In this document: positions 1-8,483 of the stretch, piece after piece
Layout of the letters: every line of letters begins with the position of its first letter
Numbering within the stretch: the first letter of the stretch is position 1
The notes under the pieces: model-generated
Told to the model about the DNA's origin: nothing
The model's database searches: none
Seen by the model: only the letters and a program-made list of their open reading frames with translations
Assembly: GCF_964063325.1 (NCBI RefSeq)
Contig: NZ_OZ061315.1
Location: forward strand, 868,001-932,000
DNA length: 64,000 nt
Reading direction: 5' to 3'
Source of the DNA: Hafnia alvei
Lineage (GTDB): Bacteria > Pseudomonadota > Gammaproteobacteria > Enterobacterales > Enterobacteriaceae
Position numbers and translations under genes: made by a program

Positions 1-486
1 AATCACCACGGCCGCCATCATAATAAAGAGATGATCTGAAAGACCGACGGCGGTAATCACCGAATCCAAGCTGAAGATAATATCTAGCAGCATGATTTGC
101 ACGATGGCACCTAAAAACGAATGGACGTTGGTGGTGATGTCTTCGCCACCGCCCTCGATGGTCTCGTGGATCTCTTTTATCGCCTTATAAATCAGGAACA
201 AACCACCTAACAGCAAAATCAGGTCGCGCGTGGAAACGGCATGACCGAACGCGCTAAAGAGCGGGTGTGTTAAGCGCACAACCCACGCAATCGAAGCTAG
301 CAAGCATAAACGCATCCCCATGGCGGCCAGCAGGCCGATGCGGCGGGCTTTGTTTTGCTGTGCTTTAGGAAGTTTGGCGACAACCAGAGATAAGAAAATA
401 ATGTTATCAATGCCAAGGACGATTTCTAGAATAGTCAGCGTGCCGAGCGCTAACCAGGCATTGGGATCCACAATCCATTCAAACAT
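1..486 (-). CDS. ygdQ: TerC-family integral membrane protein, YgdQ-like (3' end outside window)
   Basis: Reading the minus strand from an ATG at 486 gives 162 residues that match the N-terminal two thirds of E. coli YgdQ, a TerC-family inner-membrane protein. Visible features are hydrophobic helices, the acidic TerC signature LEIVLGIDNIIF near residues 20-31, and a second copy of the motif, LLDIIFSLDSV, near residue 140. In TerC proteins these paired Asp-rich motifs are thought to handle metal ions; the substrate of YgdQ is not established. The frame is still open at base 1, so the C-terminal part is missing from the window. Its position next to mutH is the same as in E. coli, where both are read in the same direction. 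Confidence 0.9.
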   Translation of the reverse strand, partial: MFEWIVDPNAWLALGTLTILEIVLGIDNIIFLSLVVAKLPKAQQNKARRIGLLAAMGMRLCLLASIAWVVRLTHPLFSAFGHAVSTRDLILLLGGLFLIYKAIKEIHETIEGGGEDITTNVHSFLGAIVQIMLLDIIFSLDSVITAVGLSDHLFIMMAAVVI

Positions 487-586
487 GACTCAGTACTACC
501 TAAATAAACGATAAACGAAGATTATACGCTTTCTTGACCGTTCAGGGATCCTATGAACGTAGTGAAATGCTGAGGTGAGTTTTACG

Positions 587-1273
587 TTATAGCAGAAAGT
601 GGCGTGCGAGCAGGGCTGCGGTGAAGTTTTTCTTGAGGTAAAAACCGCGTGGGAGCGTGAGTATAGGTTCCCCATGTTCGCCAGTGGCTTCGGTTAACGC
701 GCGGCTATTGGCCGCTTTAGGCCTGATTTGTAATACTTCGCCGTGACGAGCGGTAATGCGCTCGACTTTACCTAACACGATCATATCCATCAATTCTTCC
801 CAATCGCGCTTGAGCTGCTCGTTTTCTTCTTCGTTGGGCGTCCACAGCAGCGGGCTACCGACTCGACGTTGTTCCAGTGGAATTTGCCGTTCGCCTTCGA
901 CAGGGATCCACAGCACGCGCTGTAGTTTGTGACGAACATGGCTCGACTCCCACGTTATGCCGCTGTTTCCTGTTAAAGGAGCCACGCAAACGAAGGTGGT
1001 TTCTAATGGTTTTCCGCGGCTGTCGATGGGGATTGTCTTGAGCTCAACGCCTATCTCGGGGAAGTCTTGCTCAGGCTTACTACCCGCGCTGGCACCGAGG
1101 TACAACTCTAACAGCATGCCAACCCAACCCTTATCCCGTTTCAAATCGCGTGGAATAGCGATGTTCGCTCTAGCCGCGAGTTCACCCAATGTATAACCGG
1201 CCAGTGACTGGGCGCGGTTTAACAGTTGTTGCACATTTTCAGGCGTGGTGGTGGGCAGTTGAGGTGTTGTCAT
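587..1273 (-). CDS. mutH: DNA mismatch repair endonuclease MutH
   Basis: MutH nicks the unmethylated strand at hemimethylated GATC sites after MutS and MutL recognise a mismatch. The 228-residue product fits the family length (229 in E. coli). The catalytic Asp-Glu-x-Lys triad is present in EQDFPEIGVELKTIP (about residues 69-83), and the LPRGFYLKKNF C-terminal segment is intact. The frame stays open 64 codons further upstream, but that extension has no family counterpart, so the ATG at 1273 was chosen. The gene diverges from rppH across a 711-bp AT-rich gap. mutS of the same pathway lies 10 kb downstream in this window. Confidence 0.95.
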   Translation of the reverse strand: MTTPQLPTTTPENVQQLLNRAQSLAGYTLGELAARANIAIPRDLKRDKGWVGMLLELYLGASAGSKPEQDFPEIGVELKTIPIDSRGKPLETTFVCVAPLTGNSGITWESSHVRHKLQRVLWIPVEGERQIPLEQRRVGSPLLWTPNEEENEQLKRDWEELMDMIVLGKVERITARHGEVLQIRPKAANSRALTEATGEHGEPILTLPRGFYLKKNFTAALLARHFLL

Positions 1274-1486
1274 CGTTGAAATTTCACTAATTTTACCAGA
1301 ACTCACAAGTTGGTTAAAAAATGAGCTGCATGCTGTGAGTAAAATTTGGCGCCGAGTTATTTGCACCGAGCCGGAAATAATACCATGATTCATATAAGAA
1401 ATTATCGAAATTTTCTTTTTTGCGGCAATTTCAAAAATTTGTTGTGCAAGACTAGACACCGACAATGAACAGGATCTTACACCTAT

Positions 1487-1811
1487 TTATCCACAGATTT
1501 TTGGGATAACCCATTTATTTACCGATCACTGGTTTGATTTACAGGCTTGACGTAGGGGGTTTTTTGGGAAATTGCCGTCTCAGTGTGCAAGTTTGGCGAA
1601 TAAGCTGTGGATAAAATCGCCATTGGACGATCTTTGAACAAGCTAAGATCCAAACCGTGCATAGCTCACATTTTTGCTTATTAGTGATATGATTGGTTAT
1701 GCCTATTTTACTGATATATAAGATTAATGTCAGGATGTGTAAAACAGGTTGTTTTGAGCTATCCAAAGGTTTACATCACTTCCCCTGAAGTTCTACACAA
1801 ATATATCCACA
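1487..1811. promoter_or_regulatory. cluster of DnaA-box-like sequences in the mutH-rppH gap
   Basis: The 711-bp gap between mutH and rppH is AT-rich and holds two perfect 9-mers TTATCCACA, at 1487-1495 on the plus strand and 1606-1614 on the minus strand. A one-mismatch copy lies at 1803-1811, and looser TTATCC half-sites occur near 1877-1895. This matches the DnaA R1-type box. The gap must also hold the divergent promoters of mutH and rppH, which I could not assign. Function is inferred from sequence only. Confidence 0.45.
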
Positions 1812-1847
1812 GAAAAAGTGAATAAAAACGATGTTGTGGAGCGAACA

Positions 1848-1988
1848 ATGTTTATAACTATGGATGAATCTGTGAGTTATCCCAATGTTATCCGTTTTTT
1901 GCCCGATTTAATGCGGTGGTTTACCACCACAGGGGAGTGTGAAACAATCAGCCCATCTTGCGAATTTGCTATTGAGGTAGTCCAGTGA
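1848..1988 (+). CDS. putative 46-residue small protein overlapping the rppH start
   Basis: An ATG at 1848 has a good ribosome binding site (GGAG at 1838-1841, 6-base spacing) and opens a 46-codon frame. Its TGA stop at 1986-1988 overlaps the GTG start of rppH (bases GTGA), the arrangement typical of translational coupling. The peptide has two Cys, no obvious signal or membrane segment and no family I recognise. A perfect GGTGG/CCACC hairpin (1915-1928) lies inside it. It may be a real small protein, a leader peptide that couples translation to rppH, or chance; rppH has its own GAGG site at 1973-1976, so coupling is not required. Confidence 0.35.
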   Translation: MFITMDESVSYPNVIRFLPDLMRWFTTTGECETISPSCEFAIEVVQ

Positions 1989-2521
1989 TCGATGATGATG
2001 GCTACCGCCCGAACGTGGGTATCGTAATCTGTAATCGGCAGGGGCAAGTACTTTGGGCCCGTCGCTTTGGTCAGAACTCTTGGCAGTTTCCTCAAGGGGG
2101 AATTAATCCTGGAGAAACCGCCGAACAGGCGATGTACCGCGAACTGTTTGAGGAAGTGGGTCTGGGGCGAAAGGACGTTAAAATTCTTGCATCAACCCGT
2201 AACTGGTTACGCTATAAATTACCTAAACGTTTGGTGCGTTGGGATACAAAGCCGGTGTGTATCGGCCAAAAGCAGCGTTGGTTCTTATTGCAATTAATGT
2301 GCAATGAGTCTGAAATCAACATGCAAAGAAGTAGTACGCCTGAATTTGACGGCTGGCGCTGGGTCAGTTTTTGGTATCCGGTGCGCCAGGTTGTCTCATT
2401 TAAACGTGATGTCTATCGTCGGGTGATGAAAGAATTTTCGCCCGTGGTCATGCCATTACAGGAAGTGTTGCCGCCCACGACGCGCCCACCATCTCCTGCT
2501 TATCGCCGTAAAAGAGGTTAA
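1985..2521 (+). CDS. rppH: RNA pyrophosphohydrolase RppH
   Basis: RppH removes pyrophosphate from the 5' end of primary transcripts, which triggers RNase E-dependent mRNA decay. The 178-residue product is nearly identical to E. coli RppH (176 aa) and starts at the same MIDDDGYRPNVGIV sequence, here with a GTG codon. The Nudix box, running from GINPGE through REL to EEVGL, occupies about residues 38-60 and keeps all the metal-binding glutamates. The tail after residue 160 is basic and proline-rich, as in the family. ptsP follows within 12 bases, so the two are probably cotranscribed. Confidence 0.97.
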   Translation: MIDDDGYRPNVGIVICNRQGQVLWARRFGQNSWQFPQGGINPGETAEQAMYRELFEEVGLGRKDVKILASTRNWLRYKLPKRLVRWDTKPVCIGQKQRWFLLQLMCNESEINMQRSSTPEFDGWRWVSFWYPVRQVVSFKRDVYRRVMKEFSPVVMPLQEVLPPTTRPPSPAYRRKRG

Positions 2522-2533
2522 GTGGCTTTAATC

Positions 2534-4780
2534 ATGCTCACGCGTTTGCGGGAAATCGTTGAGAAGGTGGCTGCGGCCACCAGTCTGACTGATGCATTGG
2601 AAGTGCTGGTTGATGAGACGTGTCAGGCAATGGATACGGAAGTTTGTTCGATCTATTTGGCTGATAACGATCGTCAATGCTATTACCTGATGGCGACGCG
2701 TGGTTTGAAAAAGCCGCGCGGGCGTGTGGTGACGTTAGCTTTTGACGAAGGCATCGTTGGATTAGTGGGGCGTTTGGCCGAGCCAATTAACTTAGCGGAC
2801 GCACCGAGCCATCCCAGTTTTAAATATGTTCCCAAAGTAAAAGAGGAGCGCTACCGCGCTTTTCTTGGCGTGCCGATGATTTATCGCCGCCAGCTGCTCG
2901 GTGTTCTTGCCGTACAGCAGCGTGAGTCTCGCCAATTTAATGAAACCGAAGAGTCGTTTTTGGTGACGCTGGCGACTCAGCTGGCTGGGATCCTTTCTCA
3001 AACCCAGCTTAACGGTTTGTTTGGCAAGCTGCGGCAGAGCAGGATCCGTGCGATCGCCGCCTCTCCCGGAATTGCCGTGGGTGAAGGTTGGATGGATGTT
3101 AGCCAGCCTTCGCTTGAACATGTCTACCAAGCTTCCACCCTAGACAGCGCCAGCGAGCGCGAGCGTTTGACGCAGGCCTTGGAAGAGGCGGCGGCAGAGT
3201 TTCGTCGCTTCAGTAAACGTTTTACGGCCAATTCGCAGAAAGACAGCGCGGCCATCTTCGATCTCTATTCGCATTTGATCAATGACGCGCGGCTTAAACG
3301 CGAGCTCATGAATGAGATCGACGCGGGATCCGTCGCTGAATGGGCGGTCAAGCAGGTAATTGAGCGCTTTGCCGAACAGTTTGCCAGTTTGCAAGATCCT
3401 TATATGCGTGAGCGTGCCAGCGATCTGCGTGCCCTTGGGCAGCGTTTGCTTTTCCATCTCGATGATAACGCGACCGGCATTAACCAATGGCCAGATCGTT
3501 TTATTCTGGTCGCTGATGAGCTCACCGCGACGCTTTTGGCTGAGGTTCCGCAGGAGCGGATGCTCGGCGTGGTGGTGCGTGACGGTGCGGCAAACTCGCA
3601 TGCTGCCATTCTGGTACGTGCCATGGGCGTGCCGACGGTGATGGGAGCTGATATTCAGCCTGCGTTATTGCATGAGCGTCAGCTGATCGTTGATGGCTAT
3701 CGCGGTGAGGTGTTGGTTGCACCGGATCCTGTGTTGGTGCATGAATATCAGCGCTTGGTGAATGAAGAGATCGCGCTCAGCAAAATGGCGGAAGACGACG
3801 CCGAAAAACCCGCTCAGCTAAAAAGTGGTGAACGCGTGCAGGTTATGCTCAACGCCGGTTTGAGTGCGGAACATGAGCAACGTCAGGATAGCCGCGTTGA
3901 TGGGGTTGGTTTATACCGCACAGAAATACCGTTCATGTTGCAAAGCGGTTTCCCATCGGAAGAAGAACAGGTTGCGCAATACCAAGGGATGTTGCAGATC
4001 AATCCCAATAAACCTGTAACGCTGCGTACGCTGGATATTGGTGCGGATAAACAGCTACCGTATATGCCGATCAACGAAGAGAATCCAAGCCTTGGGTGGC
4101 GTGGGATTAGGATCACCCTCGATCAGCCAGAGATCTTCTTGGTTCAAGTGCGTGCGATGCTGCGTGCTAATGCGGCCAGCGGCAATTTAAACATTTTGCT
4201 GCCGATGGTAACCAGCCTGAGCGAAGTGGATGAGGCGAAACGCCTGATTGAGCGAGCAGGGCGGGAAGTGGAAGAGATGATCGGCTATGCATTGCCGAAA
4301 CCACGCATCGGCGTAATGCTCGAAGTTCCATCGCTGATTTTCTTATTGCCGTTTTTGGCCGAGCGCGTAGATTTTATCTCGGTGGGCACCAACGATTTAA
4401 CCCAATATCTGCTGGCCGTTGACCGCAATAATACGCGGGTGGCATCGCTGTATGACAGCCTGCATCCGGCTATGCTGCGCGTTCTTAATCAAGTGGTTAA
4501 TGAGTGTGAACGTCTGAATTTACCGATTAGCGTATGCGGTGAAATGGCGGGCGATCCTATGGGGGCGCTGTTATTGATCGGTATGGGCTATCGAAATCTC
4601 AGCATGAATGGCCATAGCGTTCCGCGTATAAAATATCTGCTACGGACGATTGAGTTGGAAGATGCTCGCTTTTTAGTTCAGCGAGTGCTGGAAACTCAAA
4701 TGTCGACTGAAGTTCGTCATCTCACCGCTGCTTTTATGGAAAGACGTGGTCTGGGTGGCTTAATTCGCGGTGGCTTGTAA
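2534..4780 (+). CDS. ptsP: phosphoenolpyruvate-protein phosphotransferase PtsP (EI-Ntr)
   Basis: This is the first enzyme of the nitrogen-related PTS. It takes the phosphoryl group from phosphoenolpyruvate and passes it to NPr, then to EIIA-Ntr, and it responds to glutamine and 2-oxoglutarate. The chosen ATG at 2534 gives 748 residues, exactly the E. coli length; a GTG four codons upstream is also in frame. Domains are an N-terminal GAF domain (about 17-165), the PEP-utilising swivel domain with the phosphorylated His356 in DGAANSHAAI, and the C-terminal TIM barrel with the ISVGTNDLTQY signature and the catalytic Cys near the CGEMAGDP motif. The next gene is ftsB rather than lgt, as it would be in E. 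coli. Confidence 0.97.
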   Translation: MLTRLREIVEKVAAATSLTDALEVLVDETCQAMDTEVCSIYLADNDRQCYYLMATRGLKKPRGRVVTLAFDEGIVGLVGRLAEPINLADAPSHPSFKYVPKVKEERYRAFLGVPMIYRRQLLGVLAVQQRESRQFNETEESFLVTLATQLAGILSQTQLNGLFGKLRQSRIRAIAASPGIAVGEGWMDVSQPSLEHVYQASTLDSASERERLTQALEEAAAEFRRFSKRFTANSQKDSAAIFDLYSHLINDARLKRELMNEIDAGSVAEWAVKQVIERFAEQFASLQDPYMRERASDLRALGQRLLFHLDDNATGINQWPDRFILVADELTATLLAEVPQERMLGVVVRDGAANSHAAILVRAMGVPTVMGADIQPALLHERQLIVDGYRGEVLVAPDPVLVHEYQRLVNEEIALSKMAEDDAEKPAQLKSGERVQVMLNAGLSAEHEQRQDSRVDGVGLYRTEIPFMLQSGFPSEEEQVAQYQGMLQINPNKPVTLRTLDIGADKQLPYMPINEENPSLGWRGIRITLDQPEIFLVQVRAMLRANAASGNLNILLPMVTSLSEVDEAKRLIERAGREVEEMIGYALPKPRIGVMLEVPSLIFLLPFLAERVDFISVGTNDLTQYLLAVDRNNTRVASLYDSLHPAMLRVLNQVVNECERLNLPISVCGEMAGDPMGALLLIGMGYRNLSMNGHSVPRIKYLLRTIELEDARFLVQRVLETQMSTEVRHLTAAFMERRGLGGLIRGGL

Positions 4781-4956
4781 TTATTTTGTTTTATTTTCCA
4801 ACTAATTTTTATGAATAATCCTAAACTATTCACGGTGATGAGTTCTTCTTATACGGATCTGATAAAGAGAAATCTGTATAACGCAGTAATTTTCCCTTGA
4901 GTGTGGAGTCTCGCTAAAAGTTGTGGGATGATTGTGCGGTTTTTCAGGGGGCGTGA

Positions 4957-5301
4957 ATGGGTAAACTAACGCTATTATTATTGATACTGTTGGGCTGGCT
5001 GCAATATTCATTGTGGATCGGCAAAAATGGTATCCATGATTATGTGCGCGTAAAAGAAGATGTTGCGAGTCAGCAGGCTAATAATGGCAAGCTGAAATCT
5101 CGTAACGATCAACTCTTTGCAGAAATTGACGATCTAAATGGCGGGCAAGAAGCCATTGAGGAACGCGCACGCAATGAACTTGGTATGATAAAGCCTGGCG
5201 AAACGTTTTATCGTCTGGTTCCAGAACAGGCAAAACATAATGGTGGGGCAACTCAGTCTTCCCCAGCGCCTTCGTTCTCATCGTCTACGGCACGAAACTA
5301 G
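4957..5301 (+). CDS. ftsB: cell division protein FtsB
   Basis: FtsB is a small bitopic inner-membrane protein that joins FtsL and FtsQ in the divisome core. The product has one N-terminal membrane segment (about residues 3-22), then a leucine-zipper coiled coil (about 28-70) and the conserved IDDLNGGQEAIEERARNELG block. It is 114 residues against 103 in E. coli, the extra length being a Ser-rich tail. The ATG at 4957 follows a GGGGG ribosome site. The ispD gene comes 117 bases later; in E. coli the two genes almost touch. Confidence 0.96.
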   Translation: MGKLTLLLLILLGWLQYSLWIGKNGIHDYVRVKEDVASQQANNGKLKSRNDQLFAEIDDLNGGQEAIEERARNELGMIKPGETFYRLVPEQAKHNGGATQSSPAPSFSSSTARN

Positions 5302-5418
5302 CCTCGAACACCGTTTTTCGTTCACTCATCATGTCCGTTAGTTTAGTTATGTCATTGGGCCTAACGTCATATCCATGATCTTCATTACAATAATCTTGAT
5401 AAGAACAAACTGATAAGT

Positions 5419-6132
5419 ATGAGTGATCCTGACGTGTCTACACTCCTCCCCATTGTTGCCGTTGTACCCGCGGCTGGCGTTGGCAGCCGAATGCGTTCGG
5501 CCTGCCCTAAGCAGTACTTGACCATTGCGGGAAAAACGATCCTTGAGCATTCGATTGCGGCGTTGCTATGCCATGCTGACGTTGAGCGGGTGATTGTTTC
5601 TATCAGCCCTGACGATGGCTATTTTAACGATTTGCCGCTAGCAAAAGATCCCCGTATTCAGGTGGTATTTGGCGGCGCCCAGCGTGCAGATTCGGTTTTT
5701 GCTGGTTTAAAAGCGGCGACGGATGCTTCATGGGTATTGGTACATGACGCTGCTCGTCCGTGTTTACACCAAGAAGATCTCAGCCAGCTCTTGGCGTTAC
5801 GCCATACCTCTAAAGTCGGTGGTATTCTTGCCGCGCCGGTACGTGACACCATGAAACGCGCAGAAACGGGCGATTGTTGTTGCGCGATTGCGCATACGGT
5901 CGATCGTGAAGCGCTATGGCATGCGCTGACGCCCCAGTTTTTCCCACGTGAATTGCTTATGATGTGTCTGGAACGCGCGCTCAATGAAGGCGCTAACGTG
6001 ACAGATGAGGCATCGGCGTTGGAATATTGTGGTTATCATCCGCTGCTGGTGTCTGGCCGTTCTGATAATATTAAAGTGACAAGGCCAGAGGATTTTGCGT
6101 TGGCTGAGTTTTATTTATCCCAGCGTACTTAA
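5419..6132 (+). CDS. ispD: 2-C-methyl-D-erythritol 4-phosphate cytidylyltransferase IspD
   Basis: IspD transfers CMP from CTP to methylerythritol phosphate, the third step of the non-mevalonate isoprenoid pathway. The 237-residue protein aligns throughout with E. coli IspD (236 aa). The nucleotide-binding loop VVPAAGVGSRM (about 14-24), the signature VLVHDAARPC (about 104-113) and the C-terminal DNIKVTRPEDFALAEFYL segment are all visible. It forms the usual ispD-ispF pair, with ispF 85 bases downstream. Confidence 0.97.
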   Translation: MSDPDVSTLLPIVAVVPAAGVGSRMRSACPKQYLTIAGKTILEHSIAALLCHADVERVIVSISPDDGYFNDLPLAKDPRIQVVFGGAQRADSVFAGLKAATDASWVLVHDAARPCLHQEDLSQLLALRHTSKVGGILAAPVRDTMKRAETGDCCCAIAHTVDREALWHALTPQFFPRELLMMCLERALNEGANVTDEASALEYCGYHPLLVSGRSDNIKVTRPEDFALAEFYLSQRT

Positions 6133-6217
6133 TCGTTTTGTGCTTGTTTTTTTGCGCTTGCGATAACTCAACGATGTTTTATTTCGTTACCCCACTGCCT
6201 CCAAAGGAGAATGCTTG

Positions 6218-6691
6218 ATGAGAATTGGCCACGGTTTTGATGTTCATAAATTTGGTGGCGAAGGCCCTCTAATCATTGGCGGCGTGCGTATCCCTTACGA
6301 ATTTGGTTTGCTGGCGCATTCAGACGGCGACGTTGCTCTGCATGCGGCTACTGACGCGCTGCTTGGCGCCGCTGCGCTGGGCGACATCGGTAAACTTTTC
6401 CCTGATACCGATCCTGCGTTTAAAGGTGCCGATAGCCGTGAACTTCTGCGTGAGGCTTATCGCCGTATTCGTGCTAAAGGATATCGTTTAGGCAATCTCG
6501 ATATTACGATTATTGCTCAGGCTCCAAAGATGGCGCCGCACATTCCGCAGATGCGCGTGAATTTGGCGGAAGATTTGGAGTGCCATATGGATGATGTCAA
6601 CGTTAAAGCGACGACCACAGAGAAATTGGGCTTTACCGGCCGCGGTGAAGGCATTGCCTGTGAAGCTGTTGCACTGTTGATTAAGGAGTAA
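6218..6691 (+). CDS. ispF: 2-C-methyl-D-erythritol 2,4-cyclodiphosphate synthase IspF
   Basis: IspF cyclises CDP-methylerythritol phosphate to the cyclodiphosphate with loss of CMP, downstream of IspD and IspE. The ATG at 6218 has a strong AAAGGAGA site at 6203-6210 and gives 157 residues, close to the 159 usual in the family. Metal ligands Asp8 and His10 lie in MRIGHGFDVH, and the third ligand His42 is in the HSDGDVALHA segment. The FTGRGEG C-terminal signature is intact. truD begins three bases after the stop, so the genes share an operon. Confidence 0.97.
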   Translation: MRIGHGFDVHKFGGEGPLIIGGVRIPYEFGLLAHSDGDVALHAATDALLGAAALGDIGKLFPDTDPAFKGADSRELLREAYRRIRAKGYRLGNLDITIIAQAPKMAPHIPQMRVNLAEDLECHMDDVNVKATTTEKLGFTGRGEGIACEAVALLIKE

Positions 6692-6694
6692 CGC

Positions 6695-7741
6695 GTGGAT
6701 TTTGATGCACTGCATTATTTGCATGGACGCCCACGCGGAACGGGTGTTTTAAAAGCGTTTCCAGAAGACTTCTTTGTTTCGGAAGATTTGGGGTTTGAGC
6801 CCGACGGCGAAGGTGAGCATCTGCTGGTGCGTATTCGTAAGGAAGGTTGTAACACGCAGTTTGTTGCGGATAATTTGGCTCGATTTGCCAAAATTCCGCA
6901 GCGCTCGGTGAGCTACGCTGGCCTAAAAGATCGTCATGCGGTCACCGAGCAGTGGTTCTGCCTACATCTTCCGGGTAAAGAATCACCGGATTTGAGTCAG
7001 TTTATTTTAGAAGGCTGCCAAGTGGTACGCAGCGCACGCCATTTGCGCAAGTTGCGCATTGGTACGCTGAAAGGCAATACGTTCCGCTTGGTGCTGCGCC
7101 ATATTACCGAACGCGATGACGTAGAGCAGCGTTTGCAGGCCATTGCCTCGGAAGGCGCTCCAAACTATTTTGGCGCTCAGCGTTTTGGCCGCGGTGGTAA
7201 CAATTTGGTTCAGGCCGCAAAGTGGTCACGTAATGAGATTCAGGTCAGAGAGCGCCCCAAGCGCAGTTTTTACCTGTCTGCTGCCCGCAGTGCGATGTTT
7301 AACCAGATCGCGAATAAGCGTTTGGAACAGGGGTCTCAACGTCAGGTAATGCTGGGTGATGCCATGCAGTTAACGGGCCGTGGTAGTTGGTTTGTGGCGA
7401 ATGCGGAAGAGCTAGAAAGCCTACAGCAGCGAACAGACAGCGGTGAGTTACAAATTACAGCGGCGTTGCCGGGCGATAACGATCTAGGGACGCGTGATTT
7501 AGCCGCAGAGTTTGAGCAACAGGCGATTGCTGAATATGGCGATCTTCTGGCGCTGGTTAAGCGTGAGCGCGTGGAGTCCGCGCGTCGCGCTATGCTGGTC
7601 AAACCGCAGGAGATGAGCTGGTCATGGTGGGACGATGCTACGGTAGAAGTTGAGTTTGCGCTTCCGGCAGGCAGCTTTGCTACCAGCATCGTGCGTGAGT
7701 TGTTTAATCAGGAAAACCCTAATGCGGATCTTGCTGAGTAA
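6695..7741 (+). CDS. truD: tRNA pseudouridine(13) synthase TruD
   Basis: TruD converts U13 of tRNA-Glu to pseudouridine. The GTG at 6695 gives 348 residues (349 in E. coli). The catalytic Asp lies in the YAGLKDRHAVTEQW motif (about residues 70-83), and the TruD-specific NYFGAQRFGRGG sequence follows at about 152-163. The last 20 bases overlap the surE start in another frame, an arrangement that is also seen in E. coli. Confidence 0.97.
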   Translation: MDFDALHYLHGRPRGTGVLKAFPEDFFVSEDLGFEPDGEGEHLLVRIRKEGCNTQFVADNLARFAKIPQRSVSYAGLKDRHAVTEQWFCLHLPGKESPDLSQFILEGCQVVRSARHLRKLRIGTLKGNTFRLVLRHITERDDVEQRLQAIASEGAPNYFGAQRFGRGGNNLVQAAKWSRNEIQVRERPKRSFYLSAARSAMFNQIANKRLEQGSQRQVMLGDAMQLTGRGSWFVANAEELESLQQRTDSGELQITAALPGDNDLGTRDLAAEFEQQAIAEYGDLLALVKRERVESARRAMLVKPQEMSWSWWDDATVEVEFALPAGSFATSIVRELFNQENPNADLAE

Positions 7742-8483
7742 CGACGACGGCGTGATGGCCCCGGGCCTACAAACATTAGCGGCAGCGCTGCGTGAGTTTG
7801 CTCAGGTGCAGGTCGTTGCCCCTAATCGGAATCGCAGCGCTTCTTCAAATTCATTAACGCTTGAGTCGCCGCTACGTATTGATACTTTGGCGAACGGTGA
7901 TATTAGCGTGATCGACGGTACGCCGACCGACTGCGTTTATCTGGGCGTGAATGCCTTGATGCGGCCTCATCCAGAAATTGTTGTATCGGGTATTAATGCC
8001 GGGCCTAATCTGGGTGACGATGTGATTTACTCGGGAACCGTGGCCGCGGCAATGGAAGGGCGACACTTAGGTTTTCCTGCGCTGGCGGTTTCACTCAATG
8101 GTTTTCAGCATTACGACACGGCGGCTCAGGTGACTGTCCGCCTGCTGAAGGGGTTGGCTGCGCACCCTTTACGCACGGGGCGTATTCTCAATGTGAACGT
8201 ACCTGATTTGCCTTTGTCACAGATTAAAGGCATTAAAGTGACGCGCTGTGGTAGTCGGCATCCGGCTGATAAGGTGATTCATCAGCATGATCTGCGTGGC
8301 CGTGATTTATATTGGATCGGACCTCCGGGCGCGAAACATGATGCGGGACCTGATACTGATTTTGCCGCCGTTGAGCAAGGTTACGTATCCATTACGCCTT
8401 TACAGGTGGACTTAACCGCGTATCACGCGCAGGATTTGCTTTCTTCGTGGCTTGAACAGACTAAGGTCGGTGAGGAATGGTAG
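7722..8483 (+). CDS. surE: 5'/3'-nucleotidase SurE
   Basis: SurE is a broad nucleotide and exopolyphosphate phosphatase needed for stationary-phase survival. The ATG at 7722 gives 253 residues, the E. coli length. The N-terminal MRILLSNDDG carries the metal ligands Asp8 and Asp9, and the SGINAGPNLGDDVIYSGTVA block follows at about 89-108. The frame is open further upstream inside truD, but that extension is not part of the family. It overlaps truD by 20 bases and pcm by 7, so the three are translationally packed. Confidence 0.97.
   Translation: MRILLSNDDGVMAPGLQTLAAALREFAQVQVVAPNRNRSASSNSLTLESPLRIDTLANGDISVIDGTPTDCVYLGVNALMRPHPEIVVSGINAGPNLGDDVIYSGTVAAAMEGRHLGFPALAVSLNGFQHYDTAAQVTVRLLKGLAAHPLRTGRILNVNVPDLPLSQIKGIKVTRCGSRHPADKVIHQHDLRGRDLYWIGPPGAKHDAGPDTDFAAVEQGYVSITPLQVDLTAYHAQDLLSSWLEQTKVGEEW

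Noticed and set aside
1487..1614. The DnaA boxes as the chromosomal replication origin
   Set aside because: There is no dnaA, gidA or mioC neighbour and no 13-mer array; the surrounding genes are from the region opposite in gene order.
1539..1766. Minus-strand 75-codon frame in the mutH-rppH gap
   Set aside because: It has no ribosome site of note, odd composition and no family; it covers a DnaA box and promoter region.
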